Positions 19,839-27,546 of a stretch of DNA of 64,000 nucleotides are shown piece by piece. Position 1 is the first letter of the stretch, and every line of letters begins with the position of its first letter. The stretch lies in the NCBI RefSeq assembly GCF_001425055.1, contig NZ_LMDK01000012.1:566400-630399 (forward strand), written 5' to 3'. This DNA comes from Pelomonas sp. Root1237. Lineage in GTDB: Bacteria > Pseudomonadota > Gammaproteobacteria > Burkholderiales > Burkholderiaceae_C. The position numbers and the translations under genes are program-made. Below the pieces are notes generated by a model. It made no database searches. It was not told the origin of the DNA and worked only from the letters and a program-made list of their open reading frames with translations.

Positions 19839-20960
19839 ATGAAACCTTTAGACGATCCCCACCACGACCGCGAAGCGGGCTCCCGCGACGAGACGCGCGA
19901 CACCACGCGTACCGATGACACCCGCATCGGTGCCGTCCGCGCGCTGATCAGCCCGGCCCTGCTGCTCGAGGAGCTTCCCATCCCCGACGCGACGTTGGAG
20001 CTGGTCGAGCAGGCCCGTCAGCAGATCAGTGACGTGCTGCATGGCCGCGACGACCGCCTGCTTGTCATCGTCGGCCCCTGTTCCATCCACGACCACGACC
20101 AGGCGATGGACTACGCCCGCCTGTTGAAGACGGCGCGCGAGGAACTGAGCAGCGACCTGCTGATCGTCATGCGCGTCTACTTCGAGAAGCCGCGCACGAC
20201 GGTGGGCTGGAAAGGCTACATCAACGACCCGCGCCTGGACGGCAGCTTCCACATGAACGAGGGCCTTCGCCTGGCGCGCCAACTGCTGCTCGACGTGAAC
20301 GCGCTGGGCCTGCCGGCCGGCACCGAGTTCCTGGACCTGCTGTCGCCGCAGTACATCTCCGACCTGATCGCCTGGGGCGCCATCGGCGCGCGCACCACCG
20401 AGAGCCAGAGCCACCGCCAGCTCGCCTCGGGCCTGAGCTGCCCGGTCGGCTTCAAGAACGGCACCGACGGCGGTATCAAGGTCGCCAGCGACGCCGTGCT
20501 GGCCGCCAGCAGCGCGCATGCCTTCATGGGCATGACCAAGATGGGTACGGCCGCCATCTTCGAGACCCGCGGCAACGAGGACTGCCACGTCATCCTGCGC
20601 GGCGGCAAGGCGCCCAACTACGACGCGGCGTCCGTCAACGCTGCCTGCGATGCGCTCAAGACCTCGGGCCTGCGCGAGCAGGTCATGATCGACTTCTCGC
20701 ACGCCAACTCCAGCAAGAAGTACGAGCGCCAGGTCGATGTCGGCCATGACGTCGCGGGTCAGATCGCAGGGGGCGACCAGCGCATCACCGGCGTCATGAT
20801 CGAAAGCCATCTGCAGCCCGGCCGCCAGGATCTGGCCGAGGGCCAGACCAAGGCTGACCTGAAGCCCGGCGTGTCCATCACCGACGCCTGCCTGGGCTGG
20901 GCCCAGACCGAGCCGTTGCTGCGCGAGCTCGCGATGGCCGTCCGCACAAGGCGCGGCTAA
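19839..20960 (+). CDS. aroG: 3-deoxy-7-phosphoheptulonate synthase, class I
   Basis: The enzyme condenses phosphoenolpyruvate and erythrose-4-phosphate in the first step of the shikimate pathway. The 373-residue protein shows VIVGPCSIHDHDQAMDYA, MRVYFEKPRTTVGWKGYINDP, GARTTESQSHRQLASGLS, VGFKNGTDG, and the metal-site IDFSHANSSK. All are hallmarks of the AroG/AroF/AroH type. The N-terminus is longer and richer in Asp/Arg than the E. coli enzymes (about 25 extra residues before RIGAVRALI). Start is the ATG at 19839 after TGGAG. Which aromatic amino acid inhibits it is not determinable, so the letter G is nominal. Confidence 0.93.
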   Translation: MKPLDDPHHDREAGSRDETRDTTRTDDTRIGAVRALISPALLLEELPIPDATLELVEQARQQISDVLHGRDDRLLVIVGPCSIHDHDQAMDYARLLKTAREELSSDLLIVMRVYFEKPRTTVGWKGYINDPRLDGSFHMNEGLRLARQLLLDVNALGLPAGTEFLDLLSPQYISDLIAWGAIGARTTESQSHRQLASGLSCPVGFKNGTDGGIKVASDAVLAASSAHAFMGMTKMGTAAIFETRGNEDCHVILRGGKAPNYDAASVNAACDALKTSGLREQVMIDFSHANSSKKYERQVDVGHDVAGQIAGGDQRITGVMIESHLQPGRQDLAEGQTKADLKPGVSITDACLGWAQTEPLLRELAMAVRTRRG

Positions 20961-21015
20961 ATCCGTTCGCGCCGCCCGGCGCCCACCCGTCGCAGCGCGC
21001 TCGCGCCGCGGCGGG

Positions 21016-21062
21016 GCGATCTCCAACATTCAGCCATCCCACTGCTGAACCCTGGAGATCGC
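21016..21062 (+). promoter_or_regulatory. Hairpin that sequesters the DUF2141 ribosome-binding site
   Basis: GCGATCTCCA (21016-21025) pairs perfectly with TGGAGATCGC (21053-21062). Inside it, after a symmetric 3x3 internal loop, TTCAGC (21029-21034) pairs with GCTGAA (21044-21049) around a 9-base loop. The outer arm buries the GGAG Shine-Dalgarno (21054-21057), and the ATG follows one base later at 21064. The fold would block initiation unless melted or bound, as an RNA thermometer or translational operator does. As DNA it could instead be a protein-binding dyad. Confidence 0.6.
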
Positions 21063-21063
21063 G

Positions 21064-21495
21064 ATGAAACACCAAGCCCTTGCCTCCGCCCTGTTTGCCC
21101 TGCTGCCGCTGTGCAGCCAGGCGGCAGACGTCACCCTCGAAGTCGAGGGCCTGGACACGAGCCGCCTGCAGGGCGCCACCCTGATGGTGGCCGTCTTCAC
21201 GGAGCCGGCCAACTGGCTGCGCCAGCCGCAGACCGGCCTGCGCTTCGTTCTCGGCCCCGAGGCCACTGGCGGCAAGTTCAGCGTCGTGCTCAAGGACCTG
21301 CCCGAAGGCCCGCTGGCGCTCAGCCTCTTCCAGGACGCCAATGCCAACGGCCGCCTGGACATGAACGCCATGGGCATTCCGGTCGAGCCCTACGGCTTCT
21401 CCAACAACGCTGCTGGCACCTTCGGCCCACCGAAGTTCGAGCAGGCCGTCGTGACACCGGTGACCGGTGCGTCGGTCAAGGTCAAGCTGAACTGA
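21064..21495 (+). CDS. Exported DUF2141 protein
   Basis: The 143-residue protein has a signal peptide (MKHQALASALFALLPLCSQA) and a single DUF2141 beta-sandwich. The typical pattern is LTVEVEGL-like at the start (VTLEVEGLDTSRLQGATLMVAVF) and the acidic LFQDANANGRLDMNAMGIPVEPYGFSNNA motif near residues 90-120, which is calcium-site-like. The biochemical role is unknown; members are periplasmic. The start lies directly after a strong hairpin that hides its Shine-Dalgarno. The carotenoid oxygenase gene begins 12 bases downstream, so the two probably form an operon. Confidence 0.85.
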   Translation: MKHQALASALFALLPLCSQAADVTLEVEGLDTSRLQGATLMVAVFTEPANWLRQPQTGLRFVLGPEATGGKFSVVLKDLPEGPLALSLFQDANANGRLDMNAMGIPVEPYGFSNNAAGTFGPPKFEQAVVTPVTGASVKVKLN

Positions 21496-21507
21496 GCGGG
21501 GACGGCC

Positions 21508-22986
21508 ATGAGCACGACCCGTCGTTCACTGCTGACCGCGCTGCTGGCCGGCGGCCTCAGCCCCGAACTGCTGGCCCTGGGCCTGCCGATCGATACCTTC
21601 GCTGCCGATGCGCCGGAACTCTTGCCGCTGCGTGGCTTGAATGGCGAGAACCTGGACGCCAGCGCCGTCGTTGAAGGGCGCCTGCCCGCCGCGCTGCGCG
21701 GCCGCTACTTCCGCAATGGTCCTGGCCTGATGCAACGCGCCGGCCAGCGCTACCACCACTGGTTCGACGGCGATGGCCTGGTTCAGTCCTGGACACTGCA
21801 GGACGGCCGCGCCAGCCACCGCGCCCGCTTCGTGCAAACGACCAAGTTCCGCGCCGAGCAAGAGGCCGGCCGCTTCCTGCTGCCCGCTTTCGGTACGGCC
21901 ATCAAGGCCGAACTGCCGGTGCGCGGGCCCGACAGCGTCAACGTGGCCAACACCAGCGTGCTGCTGCAAGGCGAGCACCTCTACGCCTTGTGGGAGGGCG
22001 GCAGCGCCTATGAGCTGGACCCGGCGACGCTCGCGACGCGCGGCGTCAAGACCTGGGCGCCTGAGCTGCGTGGCATGCCCTTCTCGGCCCATCCCAAGGT
22101 CGAGCCCGACGGCACGGTGTGGAACTTCGGCACGGCCAACGGTCGGCTGGCCGTCTACCAGCTCGATGCCGCCGGTACCGTGCGCCGCCATGCGCTGCTG
22201 GATGTTCAGGCTCCGGCCATGCTCCATGACTTCGCGGTGTCGCAGCGCCACCTCGTCTTCCTGCTGGCGCCCATCACCATGGACATGGCGGCCGTGCGCG
22301 CTGGGGCCTCCATGGTCGACGCGATGCGCTGGGCCGGAGAGCAACCGACGCGCGTGCTCGTCGTCGACAAGGCCGACTTCTCGAAGCAGCGCAGCTTCGA
22401 GATGCCGGCCGTCCAGGTCTTTCACTTCGGCAATGCCTGGGACGACGGCCGCATGCTGCGCCTGGACTATGTGCAGAGCACGCCGCTGCCGGAGTTCAAC
22501 GCCGGCGCCCGGCAGATCATGCGCGGCGAGCGCACGGCGCGCGACGTGTCGACGCCGCGGGTGCTGCAGATCGACCTGGCTAGCGGGCGGCTGAACATCG
22601 CTGCGCGAGACGAGGCCGTCGAGTTCCCCGTCGTCGACCCGCGAGTCGTCGCCCGGCGCCACCGCTTCGTCTGGTACCCGACCGCCATCGATATCGGCGC
22701 GCGCTGGGGCTTCAACGGCCTGATGCGGTTGGACATCGACAGCGGCGCGCGCGAGCGCTTCAGCTTCGGCAACGACACCGTCGTCGAGGAGCATGTGCTG
22801 GTGCCCAAGCCCGGCAGCACGCGGGAGGGGGAGGGCTGGCTGGTCGGCATGGGCTACGACGTGAAGCGCCGCCGCAGCTTCCTCACCGTCTTCGACGCGA
22901 TGCGCCTGGCCGACGGCCCGCTGGCCCGTGCCTGGCTGCCCTACGCCGTGCCCTACGGCTTCCACGGCAAGTTCTACGCCGCTTGA
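21508..22986 (+). CDS. Carotenoid oxygenase family protein, likely exported
   Basis: The 492-residue protein belongs to the retinal-pigment-epithelium 65/carotenoid cleavage family of non-heme iron dioxygenases. All four expected iron-ligand histidines are visible at His195 (FSAHPKVEPDG), His240 (MLHDFAVS), His306 (VFHFGNAWDDG) and His486 (GFHGKF). FRNGPG near residue 70 is the family hallmark. The N-terminus MSTTRRSLLTALLAGGL resembles a Tat signal (RRSLL), so the enzyme may be exported folded with its iron. The substrate may be a carotenoid, stilbene or lignin-type phenylpropanoid; the sequence does not decide. It is paired with the DUF2141 gene 12 bases upstream. Confidence 0.9.
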   Translation: MSTTRRSLLTALLAGGLSPELLALGLPIDTFAADAPELLPLRGLNGENLDASAVVEGRLPAALRGRYFRNGPGLMQRAGQRYHHWFDGDGLVQSWTLQDGRASHRARFVQTTKFRAEQEAGRFLLPAFGTAIKAELPVRGPDSVNVANTSVLLQGEHLYALWEGGSAYELDPATLATRGVKTWAPELRGMPFSAHPKVEPDGTVWNFGTANGRLAVYQLDAAGTVRRHALLDVQAPAMLHDFAVSQRHLVFLLAPITMDMAAVRAGASMVDAMRWAGEQPTRVLVVDKADFSKQRSFEMPAVQVFHFGNAWDDGRMLRLDYVQSTPLPEFNAGARQIMRGERTARDVSTPRVLQIDLASGRLNIAARDEAVEFPVVDPRVVARRHRFVWYPTAIDIGARWGFNGLMRLDIDSGARERFSFGNDTVVEEHVLVPKPGSTREGEGWLVGMGYDVKRRRSFLTVFDAMRLADGPLARAWLPYAVPYGFHGKFYAA

Positions 22987-23030
22987 CCCTCAAGCCCCCC
23001 TGCTTCGAGAACGGGGCAGGGGACTCCGCA

Positions 23031-23059
23031 TTGACAGGCTTTTGCAAGCCACCTATGGT
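23031..23059 (+). promoter_or_regulatory. Sigma-70 promoter of the PEP-CTERM/glucanase operon
   Basis: TTGACA (23031-23036) matches the -35 consensus exactly, with a 17-base spacer to TATGGT (23054-23059) as -10. The palindromic operators begin 12 bases downstream, so a bound repressor would sit at the transcription start. The first gene starts at 23176. Confidence 0.75.
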
Positions 23060-23071
23060 CGCGCCGTTTGT

Positions 23072-23098
23072 TGAAAGCGCTTTCAGAAAGCGCTTTCA
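23072..23098. promoter_or_regulatory. Two tandem LacI/cre-type palindromic operators
   Basis: TGAAAGCGCTTTCA (23072-23085) is a perfect 14-base palindrome with the central CG typical of LacI/GalR-family operators. A second copy of its 12-base core, GAAAGCGCTTTC, follows directly at 23086-23097. The centres are 13 bases apart. The position just after the -10 box implies repression. The cognate regulator is not in this window; a sugar-responsive LacI-family protein is inferred. Confidence 0.75.
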
Positions 23099-23175
23099 CT
23101 TTCGGCGATCGGCAGCAGTTCGTCGTCGCCTCGTTTCGGGATTCCTTCCCCAGTCAACACCATGGAGACGACAAC

Positions 23176-23847
23176 ATGCTGAATCTGAAGACCTGCGTGG
23201 CGATGGCCACCCTCTTGCTGGCCGGCACCGCCGGCGCGGCCACCACCAACGCCTTCGCCAATGGCAGCTTTGAAGCCGCGGGCGGCCCGGGCCAACTCGC
23301 CGCGGGCTGGCTGACTGCCGCCACCAGCAGCCCGGCCACGCTGTCCAGTGACGCTCACTCCGGCAGCTTTGCCCTGTTGCTGAGCGCGCCCAACGGCTTT
23401 GATGCCTCCATCGCGCTCCAGGACTCCGTCGGCCACGGCGGCATGTCGGCGCTGGGTGCTGCCAATGTCGGCGACACGCCCTGGCTGAGCTTCTGGGCCA
23501 AGGGCGACGCCAGCACCACCGGCAACGCTTTCGTCACGCTGCGCTACATGGGCGCCAACGGCATCATCAGCACGGCCCTCAACCAGCAGTTCCAGGGCCA
23601 GTTGAGCACCAGCAGCTGGACGCAGGTCAGCTTCCAGGCGGTGGCCATCCCGGTCGGCACGACCTCGGTCTTCATCGAGATCGGCACCGCCGTCGGCCCG
23701 ATCCTGGAGAACCGCGCCAACGCCGTCCTCGTCGACGACCTGCAGTTCGCCCTGAACGTCGCCGCCGTGCCCGAGCCGGGCAGCTACGCGCTGCTGCTGG
23801 CGGGCCTGGTCACCGTCGGCGCCATCGTCCGCCGCCGCCGCGCCTGA
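23176..23847 (+). CDS. PEP-CTERM exported protein, CBM-like body
   Basis: The 223-residue protein has a signal peptide (MLNLKTCVAMATLLLAGTAGAA). The body NGSFEAAGGPGQLAAGWLT, followed by LSFWAKGDAS and WTQVSFQAVAIPVGTTSVFIEIGT, resembles a carbohydrate-binding-type jelly roll (CBM4/9-like). It ends in the sorting signal VPEPGSYALLLAGLVTVGAIVRRRR. It should be exported and exosortase-processed. The start at 23176 has GGAG eight bases upstream; an upstream in-frame ATG at 23068 precedes the operators and is excluded. First gene of an operon with a second PEP-CTERM protein and a GH16 enzyme, suggesting a glucan-binding surface role, which is inference. Confidence 0.85.
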   Translation: MLNLKTCVAMATLLLAGTAGAATTNAFANGSFEAAGGPGQLAAGWLTAATSSPATLSSDAHSGSFALLLSAPNGFDASIALQDSVGHGGMSALGAANVGDTPWLSFWAKGDASTTGNAFVTLRYMGANGIISTALNQQFQGQLSTSSWTQVSFQAVAIPVGTTSVFIEIGTAVGPILENRANAVLVDDLQFALNVAAVPEPGSYALLLAGLVTVGAIVRRRRA

Positions 23848-23864
23848 ACCCGAGGAGACAAGCC

Positions 23865-24479
23865 ATGCAAGCCAAGATTCACACCCTCTCCAGGATCGGC
23901 GCGTCGCTGCTGCTCTGCGGCCTGGCCGCCCACGCCAGCGCCGCCGGCACCGTCGTCATCAACACCTATGGCCCCGGCGATGACGTCAGCGGCTGGGCCT
24001 CACTGCTGGGCCAGGGCCAGGACCTCGCCGTCGCCTTCGATATCAGCAGCGCCACCACCATCCAGTCCATCCTCACGTCCATCGACGGCGTGGGCGGCAT
24101 CACCGTCGGCATCATGGCCCGCCAGGGCGCCGTGCCCGCCGGCAACAGCTGGCTCTACAGCACGCACTTGACCGATCCCTGGGCCAACACGGCGTTGGCG
24201 CCCAGCGGCTGGAACCTGGCCGCCGGCAGCTACTGGCTGGTGACCCAGGCCGACGCCGGCTTCGCCGGCCAATGGCAGAGCGGCACCGATTCGCCCAGCG
24301 CCGCCTGGGCCTTCTCCTCGTCCGGCAGTTGGCAGGCGGTCAACACGGGCTTCACCGGCGCGCCGGCCACCCGCATCACCGTCACCAGCGCCGTGCCCGA
24401 GCCCTCGACCTACGGCTTGATGGCCCTGGGCGCCCTCGTCGTCGGGGCCCGCCTGCGTCGCAACCGCCAGCAAGGATGA
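23865..24479 (+). CDS. PEP-CTERM exported protein
   Basis: The 204-residue protein has a signal peptide (ending near HASAAG) and a beta-rich body with FAGQWQSGTDSPSAAWAF. The C-terminal VPEPSTYGLMALGALVVGARLRRNR is a sorting signal. The pattern of the body (SGWNLAAGSYWLVTQADAG) resembles choice-of-anchor-type surface domains. It starts 17 bases after the preceding PEP-CTERM gene with GAGGAG upstream. Its stop overlaps an ATG at 24476 that could be an alternative glucanase start. The function is unknown beyond surface location. Confidence 0.82.
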   Translation: MQAKIHTLSRIGASLLLCGLAAHASAAGTVVINTYGPGDDVSGWASLLGQGQDLAVAFDISSATTIQSILTSIDGVGGITVGIMARQGAVPAGNSWLYSTHLTDPWANTALAPSGWNLAAGSYWLVTQADAGFAGQWQSGTDSPSAAWAFSSSGSWQAVNTGFTGAPATRITVTSAVPEPSTYGLMALGALVVGARLRRNRQQG

Positions 24480-24484
24480 ATGCC

Positions 24485-26245
24485 ATGAATCGCCAAACCC
24501 TCATCGGCGGCCTGCTGCTGGCCGCCAGTGCCATCGCTTCCGCCAGCGTCACCAGCCCCGTCATCGGCAAGCTGCTCTGGTCCGAGGAATTCAACGGCGC
24601 CAGCCTCGACAGCGCGCTCTGGTCGACCTATGACGGCAACGGCTGCCAGATCGGCCTGTGCGGCTACGGCAACCAGGAGCTGGAGTACTACCGCCCCAAC
24701 AACCTCAGCATCGTCAACGTGCCTTTCGAGCCCGCCACGCGGGCCCTGGCCATCACGGCCAAGCGCGAGGTGATGGGCGCCAACCAGTTCACCTCCGGCA
24801 AGCTGGACTCGGCGGGCAAGGTGCAGGTCAAGTACGGGATGATCGAAATCCGCGCGGCCACGCCGTCGGTCGGCGTCGGCCTGTGGCCGGCCCTGTGGCT
24901 GCTGGGCACCAGTCCGCAGGCCTGGCCGCGCAAGGGCGAGATCGACATCATGGAGCAGGGCGGCCGCCAGCCCGCGGGCCTGCCCGCCGTGTCGCCGGAC
25001 CAGTTCGTCGGTTCCAACGTCATCACCTTCAACCAGGCCGCCTGCGTGCCCGGCAACGAAAGCTGCGCCGCGTCAACTGCCTGGCAGACCAAGAACTGGG
25101 TCACGCCCACGCGCTCGTTGGCCAACCGCTTCGTGCTGTATCGCCTGTATTGGACTGACACGCAGATCCGCTTCACGCTGGTGGACAACGGCCGTGAACT
25201 TGACATGTACAAGGCGCCCATCTCCACGGTGGGTTCGCCAGCGCTGCAGGAGCCGTTCTATCTGCTGATGAACATGGCTGTCGGCGGCAACTTCACGCCG
25301 GCCGCCACGCCTGCGCAGATCACCGCGCCGTTGCCCGCGACGATGTACGTGGACTATGTGCGTGTCTATGAGCTGGACGGCAAGGGCGAGGTGAAGCTGG
25401 GCGTCGGCATCACGCCCGAGGCCGGCAAGTTCGGGGTCTTCACCGACAACACGCCGGTCACCAACGGCCAGGCGCTCGGCGCGTCGGCGGACTTCTTCAT
25501 CTGGAACACCGGTTCCATGAGCGGCGGCAACATCCCGCCGTTTGAGGGCTCCAACGTGCTGGCCCTGAACTACTTCGCGCCGGGGCAGTGGTTCGGCGGC
25601 GCCGTCCAGTCGCGCCAGACGCACGACATGAGCGGTTTCCGTGGCGGCAACATCAAGCTGAAGATCAAGGCGCCCGCCAACGTCGCGTTCAAGATCGGCA
25701 TCCTGGACAACTACACCAACCACAGCTGGGTGACCTTCCCTGCCAACACCACGGCCTACGGCCTGGTGCGCAACGGTGAATGGGGCACGGCGACGATTCC
25801 CGTGGCTGAGATCGCCGGGCCGCTGGTGGCGCTGCAGTCCATGAACTCGCTGTTCGAGTTCCTCAGCGTGGACGGCTCCAATCCGGCCGCGTCCTTCCAG
25901 ATGGCCTTCGACGACATCATCTGGGACTCGGGCGTGGCGGCTGTGAACGCCGTGGCCGTGACGGCGCCGGCGCTTGCCAAGACGGCCGCCGTGCCGACGG
26001 CCTCGACGCAGACCGGTGCGACCACCCTCGAACTCGCCGCCAACGCGACGGGCTGGGTGGACGCGCACTACACGGTCAACGGCGGCGAGACCCGGACCGT
26101 GCGCATGCGCCAGGACGGCGCTGCCAGCCGGTACACGCTGGGAGGGCTGAAGAAGGGTGACGTCGTGGAATACCGATTCACGTCCTGGGATAGCAGGAGC
26201 CAACTGGCCACCGATTCGGCGGTCAGGAGCGTGGTGATGAAGTGA
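24485..26245 (+). CDS. Secreted GH16 endo-beta-1,3-glucanase (laminarinase-type), multidomain
   Basis: The 586-residue protein has a signal peptide, then a GH16 catalytic jelly roll (about 25-300) with GLWPALWLL and the active-site motif GEIDIME at 151-157; Glu152 is the nucleophile and Glu157 the acid/base. A galactose-binding-like domain (about 310-475; [36 protein letters not shown]) follows, then a C-terminal module (about 500-586; [29 protein letters not shown]). That last module resembles the CBM56-type beta-1,3-glucan binders. The start at 24485 has AAGGA at suitable distance; an ATG at 24476 overlaps the upstream stop. It should cleave beta-1,3- or mixed-linkage glucan outside the cell. 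Assigned to the operon under the tandem operators. Confidence 0.92.
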   Translation: MNRQTLIGGLLLAASAIASASVTSPVIGKLLWSEEFNGASLDSALWSTYDGNGCQIGLCGYGNQELEYYRPNNLSIVNVPFEPATRALAITAKREVMGANQFTSGKLDSAGKVQVKYGMIEIRAATPSVGVGLWPALWLLGTSPQAWPRKGEIDIMEQGGRQPAGLPAVSPDQFVGSNVITFNQAACVPGNESCAASTAWQTKNWVTPTRSLANRFVLYRLYWTDTQIRFTLVDNGRELDMYKAPISTVGSPALQEPFYLLMNMAVGGNFTPAATPAQITAPLPATMYVDYVRVYELDGKGEVKLGVGITPEAGKFGVFTDNTPVTNGQALGASADFFIWNTGSMSGGNIPPFEGSNVLALNYFAPGQWFGGAVQSRQTHDMSGFRGGNIKLKIKAPANVAFKIGILDNYTNHSWVTFPANTTAYGLVRNGEWGTATIPVAEIAGPLVALQSMNSLFEFLSVDGSNPAASFQMAFDDIIWDSGVAAVNAVAVTAPALAKTAAVPTASTQTGATTLELAANATGWVDAHYTVNGGETRTVRMRQDGAASRYTLGGLKKGDVVEYRFTSWDSRSQLATDSAVRSVVMK

Positions 26246-26251
26246 GCCGGA

Positions 26252-26285
26252 CCGGGATCGGCGTTGTTCACCGCGCCGATCCCGG
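26252..26285 (+). other. 12-bp perfect hairpin between glucanase and rpiA
   Basis: CCGGGATCGGCG (26252-26263) pairs with CGCCGATCCCGG (26274-26285) around a 10-base loop. It begins six bases after the glucanase stop. No T-run follows, so it is a possible factor-dependent terminator or transcript-end stabiliser. It ends 13 bases before the rpiA ATG. Confidence 0.6.
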
Positions 26286-26298
26286 ACAATCCGGGCCC

Positions 26299-26958
26299 AT
26301 GAATCAAGACCAGCTCAAGCAACTCGTCGGCCGTGCGGCTCTGGACTATGTTCCCGCCGGTCAGATCCTCGGCGTCGGCACCGGCTCCACGGTGGACTGT
26401 TTCATTGATGCGCTCGCGGCCAGCGGTATCGCCATCCCCGGTGCGGTGTCGAGCTCGGAGCGCTCGACGCAGCGCCTCATCAAGCATGGAATCCCCGTGC
26501 TGAATGCGACAGAGGTGGAGCGGCTGGCCGTCTACATCGACGGCGCCGACGAGATCGATGGCCAGGGTTTCATGGTCAAGGGCGGCGGTGCCGCGCTGAC
26601 GCGCGAGAAGATCGTGGCGGATCTGGCCGACCAGTTCGTCTGCATCGCCGACGAATCCAAGCTCGTGCAGACCCTGGGCAAGTTTCCGCTGCCTGTCGAG
26701 ATCGTCCCGATGGCCGCCGCCCAGCTGGCGCGCCGTTTTGCCAAGCTCGGCGGCGAGGCCAGGCTGCGGGCCGGCGTCGTCACCGACAACGGCGGCCACA
26801 TCCTCGACGTGACGGGCCTGTCCATCACCGACCCGCTGGCTTTCGAGGCCGAGGTCAGCCAGTGGCCGGGCGTCGTCACCGTCGGCGTGTTCGCCCGCCA
26901 CAAGGCCAGCGTCTGTCTGCTCGGCGGTGCCGACGGCGTGAAGACCCTGAAGTTCTGA
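26299..26958 (+). CDS. rpiA: Ribose-5-phosphate isomerase A
   Basis: RpiA interconverts ribose-5-phosphate and ribulose-5-phosphate in the pentose phosphate pathway. The 219-residue protein shows [45 protein letters not shown] and the C-terminal DVTGLSI and [10 protein letters not shown] segments, all canonical. The start at 26299 gives the normal N-terminus [15 protein letters not shown]. It has no clear Shine-Dalgarno; the bases upstream (AATCCGGGCCC) carry none, and a GC hairpin ends 13 bases before the ATG. Confidence 0.96.
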   Translation: MNQDQLKQLVGRAALDYVPAGQILGVGTGSTVDCFIDALAASGIAIPGAVSSSERSTQRLIKHGIPVLNATEVERLAVYIDGADEIDGQGFMVKGGGAALTREKIVADLADQFVCIADESKLVQTLGKFPLPVEIVPMAAAQLARRFAKLGGEARLRAGVVTDNGGHILDVTGLSITDPLAFEAEVSQWPGVVTVGVFARHKASVCLLGGADGVKTLKF

Positions 26959-26962
26959 CCGC

Positions 26963-27535
26963 ATGCCGCGCGAGCCCCTCGGCTTCGATGCGGCATCGCA
27001 CGAGAGGCACCATTGGTGGCGCAGCCTGCTGTTCAAGCTGGCCGTGTGCGGCGCCGCAACGGCGCTGCTGTGGTGGGCGAGCGGCTGGGCCGGCATGCTG
27101 GTGGCGCTGATGCTGTGGGGCCGTGCCTTCGCGTCCGATCTTGTTGCCCTGGGCGAAACGGTCGGGCGGGGCCTGAAGGCACTGGCCTTCCGGCCCGTGC
27201 AGGGGCGCTACTACGCGTTCAAGGGCCACCGCATTCGTGTGCTGGACGATGACATCGAGCGCCACCGCTGGATCGCGCTGGAGGATTTGTCGACGGCCCT
27301 GGGTGCGCCGATGCCGGCCGCATCGCTGCGGCGTCGCCATCCACAGTCGGTGCGCGAGCAACGCGACGGTAGCTATGTGCTCGATGAGGTCGTCCTGGCC
27401 TGGCTGCGCGAGCAGCGAGGTGATCGCGCCGGGCGGCTGGCGCACTGGGTAGAGCGCGAGGTCTGGTACCCGGCACGCGGCCGCAAGGCGAGCTACGCCC
27501 AGAAAAAAGGGGCGTCCGAAGACGCCCCCGATTGA
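26963..27535 (+). CDS. Hypothetical membrane protein downstream of rpiA
   Basis: I do not recognise a family for this 190-residue protein. It begins with a polar, His/Trp-containing segment (HERHHWW), followed by two adjacent hydrophobic helices (about 24-40 and 42-55). The remaining two thirds is a soluble, basic domain with FKGHRIRVLDDDIERHRWIALEDLSTALG and an Arg/Lys-rich end (WYPARGRKASYAQKKG). That domain vaguely resembles a winged-helix-type regulatory fold. It starts four bases after the rpiA stop and so is probably co-translated. Its last codons encode, on the opposite strand, the terminator of the M4 protease gene. Expression is likely; function is unknown. Confidence 0.7.
   Translation: MPREPLGFDAASHERHHWWRSLLFKLAVCGAATALLWWASGWAGMLVALMLWGRAFASDLVALGETVGRGLKALAFRPVQGRYYAFKGHRIRVLDDDIERHRWIALEDLSTALGAPMPAASLRRRHPQSVREQRDGSYVLDEVVLAWLREQRGDRAGRLAHWVEREVWYPARGRKASYAQKKGASEDAPD
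27503..27528 (-). terminator. UUCG-loop terminator of the M4 protease gene, inside the opposite coding sequence
   Basis: Read on the minus strand, GGGGCGTC pairs with GACGCCCC around a TTCG tetraloop, followed by six T. It lies 19 bases past the stop of the protease gene at 27547, inside the last codons of the convergent 26963-27535 gene. A textbook intrinsic terminator. Confidence 0.9.
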
Positions 27536-27546
27536 GCCCGCTCGGC

